64,000 nt of DNA from a virus. A program made the translations under genes and the position numbers. The stretch's first letter is position 1, and every line of letters starts with the position of its first letter. Under the pieces are notes generated by a model, which ran no database searches, was not told where the DNA came from, and saw only the letters and a program-made list of their open reading frames with translations. The DNA is taken from positions 1 to 64,000 of the IMG/VR virus record IMGVR_UViG_3300023179_000044; one strand, 5' to 3'. Below are positions 62,601-64,000 of the stretch, piece by piece.

Positions 62601-64000
62601 TCATCTTTAAATTCAGGCTTAAACTCTACTTTTCTTCCATAGCCGTCAAGTACTCGATTATTTTGAATATCACGAATACGTCGATTTGCCTTAGTTTTAT
62701 CAACGTGGGTGAGTTTATCAGCTGGAATTATATTTCCACTAGAGTCAACGTACCACTCTAAAGGCTTACCATCAGTATCGGTTTCACCCTCTACATCAGG
62801 TATCTCATATATAGGCTCTTTTTTCCTCGGCTCCGGAGGTGGTTTTATTGGCGGTGACTCGGATGGGTTTCCTTTGATACCAACTTCACCAGCAACTTCA
62901 CGGTCAGGAACTTCTTTTTCTTCAAATTTTTGGCTAAGGTCAGCCTTTTTAACACCAGCAAAATCAGTAAACTCGTTGGCTAAACGGATACCTTCGCCGT
63001 GATCCATATCAACTACAACAACATTTAGTTCAATGTCTTCCCCAAGCTCGTCCTGAGCAATAAGTGCAGCAGCCCAGCGGTGGTGACCATCAATAACATA
63101 CCCATCTCTAGTTACATAAATGGGGAGTTTTCTAAGTTTTTCTCTTGACTCCGGATTTAAGAAACCCTGAGCAATTCCACCAACCTTACCCATGTCCATT
63201 TCTGACTGAATAGGTGTCAACTGGTCAGGAGTCATCAGTCCATCGGTTATTTTAATACCATTGTCAGCGCAATATTTTCTAAATAACTTAGCGTCGTTGT
63301 CATCTCCAAGTTGTGGCATCAAACCACGAGGAGCACCTAGGTTGTTCTGGGTATAGTTAGTCGAATTACCCATCTGAAGATTTGTAAGGTCGACTCCGAG
63401 ATTACGGAACTTCCTATGTACTTGCCTCATTTCGTCTTTAGTTAAGGCTTCGCCGTTCTTACCGTTAACTAGGTCTATTAGGGCTCTGGCTTTTTCTTCA
63501 TTTAAGTCGGATGGCTTCACAGCACGAAGAATTTTTGCTTTTTGTTTTGTTGGAAGTTTATCTAAAGTATCTAGAACTTCCTGAGCAAGTGCAGATTTTC
63601 CGATCGCATTCTTGTCTTTTTTTATGTACTTGGAATCCGCTGCTGCAATTCTAAAAGCGTTCCAAGCAATTTCTGGAGCAGCTTGACAAACTTCTCCGTC
63701 ATACATAAGCTCATACAGTTCTTGAGCATCTTTTACGTCTCTAATTACATCGGCTTCAGTAATTTCATTTTTATCAATGAAGCCCCTCTCGTGTCTTACT
63801 TCTTGAACTCTAGGATCAGCTGATTCACGATTTTCAAATTTAAATTTTACTTCTCGACCATTTCCGTCAAGAATTCTATTATTTTCTATATCTCGAATAC
63901 GAAGATTTTCTGGAATTCTGCGAGATGGGTCTAGTTTATCTTCACTAATAACCATTCCATCTTCATCAACCCACCAAGCTAGAGATGGATTTTTAGAAAT
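53645..64000 (-). CDS. Giant polyvalent protein (ParB, kinase, ART, DUF3626-like domains), 5' end outside window
   Basis: At least 3451 codons are visible. The frame is open to base 64000, and the 15 codons before the ATG at 63955 match an internal repeat (LAWWVDEDG against LEWYVDSSG), so the true start lies outside. Counting from that ATG: ParB-like domains at 252-345 and 658-750 (YVIDGHHRW), a possible ART-like fold near 970-1050 (R977, S995, E1041), a HipA/PI3K-like kinase domain 1274-1495 (IDAWLGNWD, RIDSGG with D1400), ART 1 at 1570-1690 (R1579, S1610, E1660-K-E1662), a degenerate ParB-like fold 1815-1895, ART 2 at 1999-2125 (R2012, S2043, E2095-K-E2097), and three DUF3626-like modules (EAQIHGG at 2555, 2961, 3381). 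The architecture fits an injected effector; substrates are unknown. Confidence 0.85.
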   Translation of the reverse strand: MSKNPSLAWWVDEDGMVISEDKLDPSRRIPENLRIRDIENNRILDGNGREVKFKFENRESADPRVQEVRHERGFIDKNEITEADVIRDVKDAQELYELMYDGEVCQAAPEIAWNAFRIAAADSKYIKKDKNAIGKSALAQEVLDTLDKLPTKQKAKILRAVKPSDLNEEKARALIDLVNGKNGEALTKDEMRQVHRKFRNLGVDLTNLQMGNSTNYTQNNLGAPRGLMPQLGDDNDAKLFRKYCADNGIKITDGLMTPDQLTPIQSEMDMGKVGGIAQGFLNPESREKLRKLPIYVTRDGYVIDGHHRWAAALIAQDELGEDIELNVVVVDMDHGEGIRLANEFTDFAGVKKADLSQKFEEKEVPDREVAGEVGIKGNPSESPPIKPPPEPRKKEPIYEIPDVEGETDTDGKPLEWYVDSSGNIIPADKLTHVDKTKANRRIRDIQNNRVLDGYGRKVEFKPEFKDESSPTAPTRHEGGFWDLNEIDPSEVRTDITDPQEAYEVLYDGGFIEVDKDTWVEALKIAAADRKYIGADENAIGGAAELARELDDELKKLEPRQYNRLRRAISSGLLNEERANSLLSFLRSKNGSPLSSEEMQSLTRKYRTNGVDVTNMKMYGKENYTNNNLGAERGLMPQLGTDADQKQFEKILDELNIKHTRDVKTPDQLTPVQSEMDMGNVGGIAQAFLTPEGRAKFDQAVLYVSRDGYVIDGHHRWAGALAAQEMGDKPIDLNVVVVDLDHEDVLKLANEYNDYVGVPRQTLGATSANPKPAPKREVEGEVGIKGNPPKAPEGEPPKETSPPSPEVTKESPADIADKLVKQKSERPELGPFVTELSPKMAAIAEEQNERIRLHLASEGLNFIKPVSPDQLVDEVSGDDALKNIRSVAANNLRKKGRFPLIRSPKDIEEVVGAQYRSLFDQIKEENPELLKTVYGELTDKNLFWDYLSNHIATDLMTKYSDPKDISPLAKKVNQLYAEKFLGVKPGGFISFYRNNIHHKDTEADAAAGYASLDRYMAFDYNVERGKGDKGKNTGRYEIKARPDEITGLLGFSRISDEIGAVISPEVTSIPGRVTRLGDLEIPNPENAPWFNLKDLKVGPNEKFDRSGGGSPFRHLKPLGQFDYYALDSSPFGDGRDWASFYEENGLTKGALPAKYDELYGEGAWERDWGSETPRSDRFYRLFESFKDKNGNQKWRLKGESLHYIGGGAEKYFDNPEAGDEVDRSLKVLSSMQELIGKPFFVSRGHDPNDSRLKNVEKIEPIIESAENKLKPELSEELKKSETPELDFTNFKQISGPLGSNPGGKYQDPNTGNIFYVKIQDKNRGDNEALASALYKEAGIDALEVKKGLMRSKQVTYTDWKTTPLTSVAERINNGVDPNDPAFDGFAIDAWLGNWDVVGTGYDNLSYDKDGNPVRIDSGGSLLYRARGERKGSAFGNEVGELETFKDKKNTTGQLFSNMSPEAERKSVEKLRAITPEKIDELVDKFISDPADNKELKEKLKARREFILNKYPESEEKTPETANDEFDLPIPPRTDEENESIELYQSPSYYRLAKYMADPTNGTITEEQKAKFDKAIPHLKKVTTSEELPEGTKLYRGTFAVFSSDKYAQFNQLQPGDIVSSDNTFTSTTRDKSVAIDFAALGDQRVAPTKRIVFDITTENGATGAVVGASGDMYDLEKEVVLPIGAQLEVIGVEKDSNSNLTIKLKYKNTNTTVKKENSSEKLSNLSIWGRQKLRDIKASLRGEIYDTQAINLINEYGNSDEGLETLQSLLHKYGLYRKVTLNEPYLDAVRQKTSEYSKQEDPNLNIDLKPGTKRAPFGILNGGNLGTVGYVRPGDVLSKVDNADFGLVTGENKTKASEVAKDIKDNGFREPIEILYNPNTEKYSLNNSDDVVKLIAARDNGGRPTPIRIKISESSGRYDENTVLNPIFFTSFARIPAGFGPPDGDPIWQIQPESPDMGGIDQLPTPDRTNEEKEAITGYQKGQYLLIKDFIKGEEFDSDTSESVNKLVSNLKKLTESEEIPEGTKLYRGTIARRDSELRAQLMQLKPGDEVISSDIFTSTSLDPEVAEGFAILDQNNKDSNTNSAVIFEIKTEKGATGSPIEPDGTVYDREKEVILPIAAKFTVSEVFEDADGTLRIRVKYGKKQFLPEWPEEQYKSDGVTDVTFASPQERDDVYKYFKDARLSKPTEDLLDELINREDQKIDSNTIKELSDKINADIEEYDKIYKRPKEPVKKEDFTSNEINASAIPYSIEDELEKYLSDKSIIFTDKKAYDDASDPDDPTFYYDPYSILKRLKDRDEALKVNEGYKEPDQTVFDFAKEWFEKNKEKFLYINRKKLKEKLFAAAESIDERTSNDFMWKKDAIYNAITTYQDYVNKKAVDEMFLEYEKAFPGQSEDAKSVRKMMDAAEDLSNAIKNASVTIAIDEKFIENLFKDGRIKSQFETAKSRGLYDPIKRAISEFSVNGVPIDIDDSLRPIYGYLGLESTPELYRNLNPFSTDYRLESPNLYQYGNVRVVLKSSIKNRTRFTAKDSLSAEFVASDLTKVDRDSVLKSGVLEIPPSTLGDFGSNYLEAQIHGGVSLDDIEKFVIPAYSDNDKEALLEVAKNIEDLMKNYGISIPVEVVQVTRERPSLDELEEQQKPKVAIPSTQEEIISLLKNYSAMDSIKEYIDPDKKFIKKLTEPDSDGDPIPNKSEDITGQVMSTVLTVDYLDRTSYGHSQEAIDFAQDWIKRNKDRFIYFDIKEFNKIYKDKLSPIEFDAIKEQLNNYAMHENTMLLLEMYKEMKNEVSENNLPKIVSGIDLIDSNLSLIADKLDNAEIVVAVDEKTFAKILEDKRIKTQFETQFSNGLFDNSKRTVVERALMGLPIDLDPKNRPIYGYLVYPTDDAPKRLFGTSNRFNDIDSSPTFGYGDVKLILKKSVRDRSTATMNDSFDRAFQAIPLGEKIDPDSLYAAGIIGYLPQVENNLDYGNGAYHPSYTEAQIHGGISSDEIETIILDDRNSSKADMEAEKARIQKELDKAGISIPIMFSSEYKNKNKNPNQENKNRTDITGTRLSDDARQELSSVISNLDDAKHNASDKAYKEIATELGRDLSLPWDTDRTPEGRETYEYIRSAIQFKKDSPDTDEEKELLRIKNLYKDKMDNDQKYTEALIAAHSNPLYRDIMEALTSKTNNFDGSTIAYALLERGLTRQRPRISKEDLDQFAITTPDYADDEVNSQVYDVTVDPEQSVEITNKDLKEFSESGAVSVIMPSRALEKVLEEGRIKTVHETKRSMAGVSNEEYRALRVLYESMAFGYEGDSPLEGRPVYGSLASATLPPPEDALKIYGGSEPAQVVLKPEVKKRTTISDRDSLNNFDETTPLTDPEFKLSYLTQMAAIYREATGKNFFESENFAKFGSIEAQIHGGVTLDDIEKVVFYEMPSVEMIDLLTSKGIIWEFSSKKPYSKPRSFGGGLF
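53690..56755 (-). repeat. Three diverged DUF3626-like modules in tandem
   Basis: Each module (about 56141-56755, 54926-55561, 53696-54280) contains E-x-GR/KRIK-x-x-x-ET, RP(I/V)YG(Y/S)L, a Val-rich strand with a basic end (VVLKSS, LILKKS, VVLKPE), DS(L/F) and EAQIHGG(V/I)S/T. The order and spacing agree with DUF3626. The copies are diverged at the DNA level, an old internal triplication. Confidence 0.8.
61631..64000 (-). repeat. Tandem duplication of a roughly 380-residue ParB-containing block
   Basis: Block A (about 62846-64000, cut by the window edge) and block B (about 61631-62767) share IRDI(E/Q)NNR(I/V)LDG, IAAADxKYI, NNLGAxRGLMPQLG, QSEMDMGxVGGIAQ, GYVIDGHHRWA and NVVVVDxDH. Both end with EVGIKGNP and a Pro-rich linker. 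Confidence 0.9.

Noticed and set aside
62709-63002. Plus-strand ORFs in the giant gene (also 61332-61742, 49979-50308, 36303-36698)
   Set aside because: They mirror strong codon periodicity of the opposite gene, lack Shine-Dalgarno sites and show no domain.
61706-63202. ParB-like domains as evidence of a plasmid partition system
   Set aside because: They are part of a giant multidomain protein, with no ParA gene or parS-like repeats nearby; such ParB folds in phages often act as nucleases or NTP-dependent clamps.
1-64000. tRNA genes, integrase and attachment sites
   Set aside because: I found no cloverleaf-like sequence with a typical T-arm, no recombinase motif and no long direct repeat; absence here says nothing about the rest of the genome.

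Overview
The window is a segment of a tailed bacteriophage with a siphovirus-type morphogenesis block, very likely infecting an actinobacterium. The host call rests on a WhiB-like [4Fe-4S] protein (6934-7395), a family confined to Actinobacteria and their phages, and on an MSMEG_6728/Pyr_excise-type protein typical of the same phylum. The DNA is visibly AT-rich, which would suit low-GC freshwater Actinobacteria (Nanopelagicales); that last step is inference. No integrase, excisionase, terminase, portal, endolysin, tRNA or CRISPR array is visible, so lifestyle and packaging cannot be judged here. Genes are tightly packed, often with 1-11 base overlaps, and no gap between genes exceeds about 200 bases.

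Layout. 1-1378 (+): the end of a tail-fibre-like gene that enters from the left edge, and a 46-codon ORF overlapping its stop. 1384-4849 (-): a glycosyltransferase and a fused primase-polymerase/helicase. 4850-5048: a divergent control region with inverted repeats. 5049-6914 (+): a small membrane (holin-like) protein, a small putative DNA-binding protein and a metallophosphoesterase. 6934-9955 (-): WhiB with an extra zinc ribbon, a pyrimidine-dimer glycosylase-like protein, hypotheticals and a second glycosyltransferase-like protein. 10017-16412 (-): the replication/recombination module (SSB-like, Sak4-like ATPase, Cas4-like nuclease, SNF2 helicase, RuvC-like resolvase, family A DNA polymerase). 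16451-17309 (-): small genes.

17309 to the right edge, all on the minus strand, is the virion module. Read in transcription order from the right edge: a giant multidomain protein open at the window end (at least 3451 codons), four small to medium proteins, a 2593-residue helicase/zincin protein, three proteins of unknown function, the capsid maturation protease, the major capsid protein with a fused acidic scaffold-like region, a second head protein, the major tail protein, head-tail connector, tail-completion proteins, tail assembly chaperones with a -1 frameshift (slippery C CCA AAT), tape measure, distal tail protein, a tail-tip protein and an S74-type tail fibre.

The most unusual part is 43-64 kb. 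The two giant proteins combine ParB-like domains (two strong copies and one degenerate), a HipA/PI3K-like kinase domain, two ADP-ribosyltransferase domains with intact R-S-E motifs (and a weaker third), three DUF3626-like modules, an SF1 helicase and a HENTH zinc-peptidase domain. They sit just upstream of the head genes, which fits 'polyvalent' proteins that may be packaged and injected with the DNA to act on the host. Candidate promoters sharing GGTAWAAT about 50-65 bases before the tail chaperone, major capsid, helicase/zincin and membrane-protein genes suggest a phage-specific regulon. Three hairpins with G5-6/C5-6 arms and no U-tract sit at gene junctions of the minus-strand operons.
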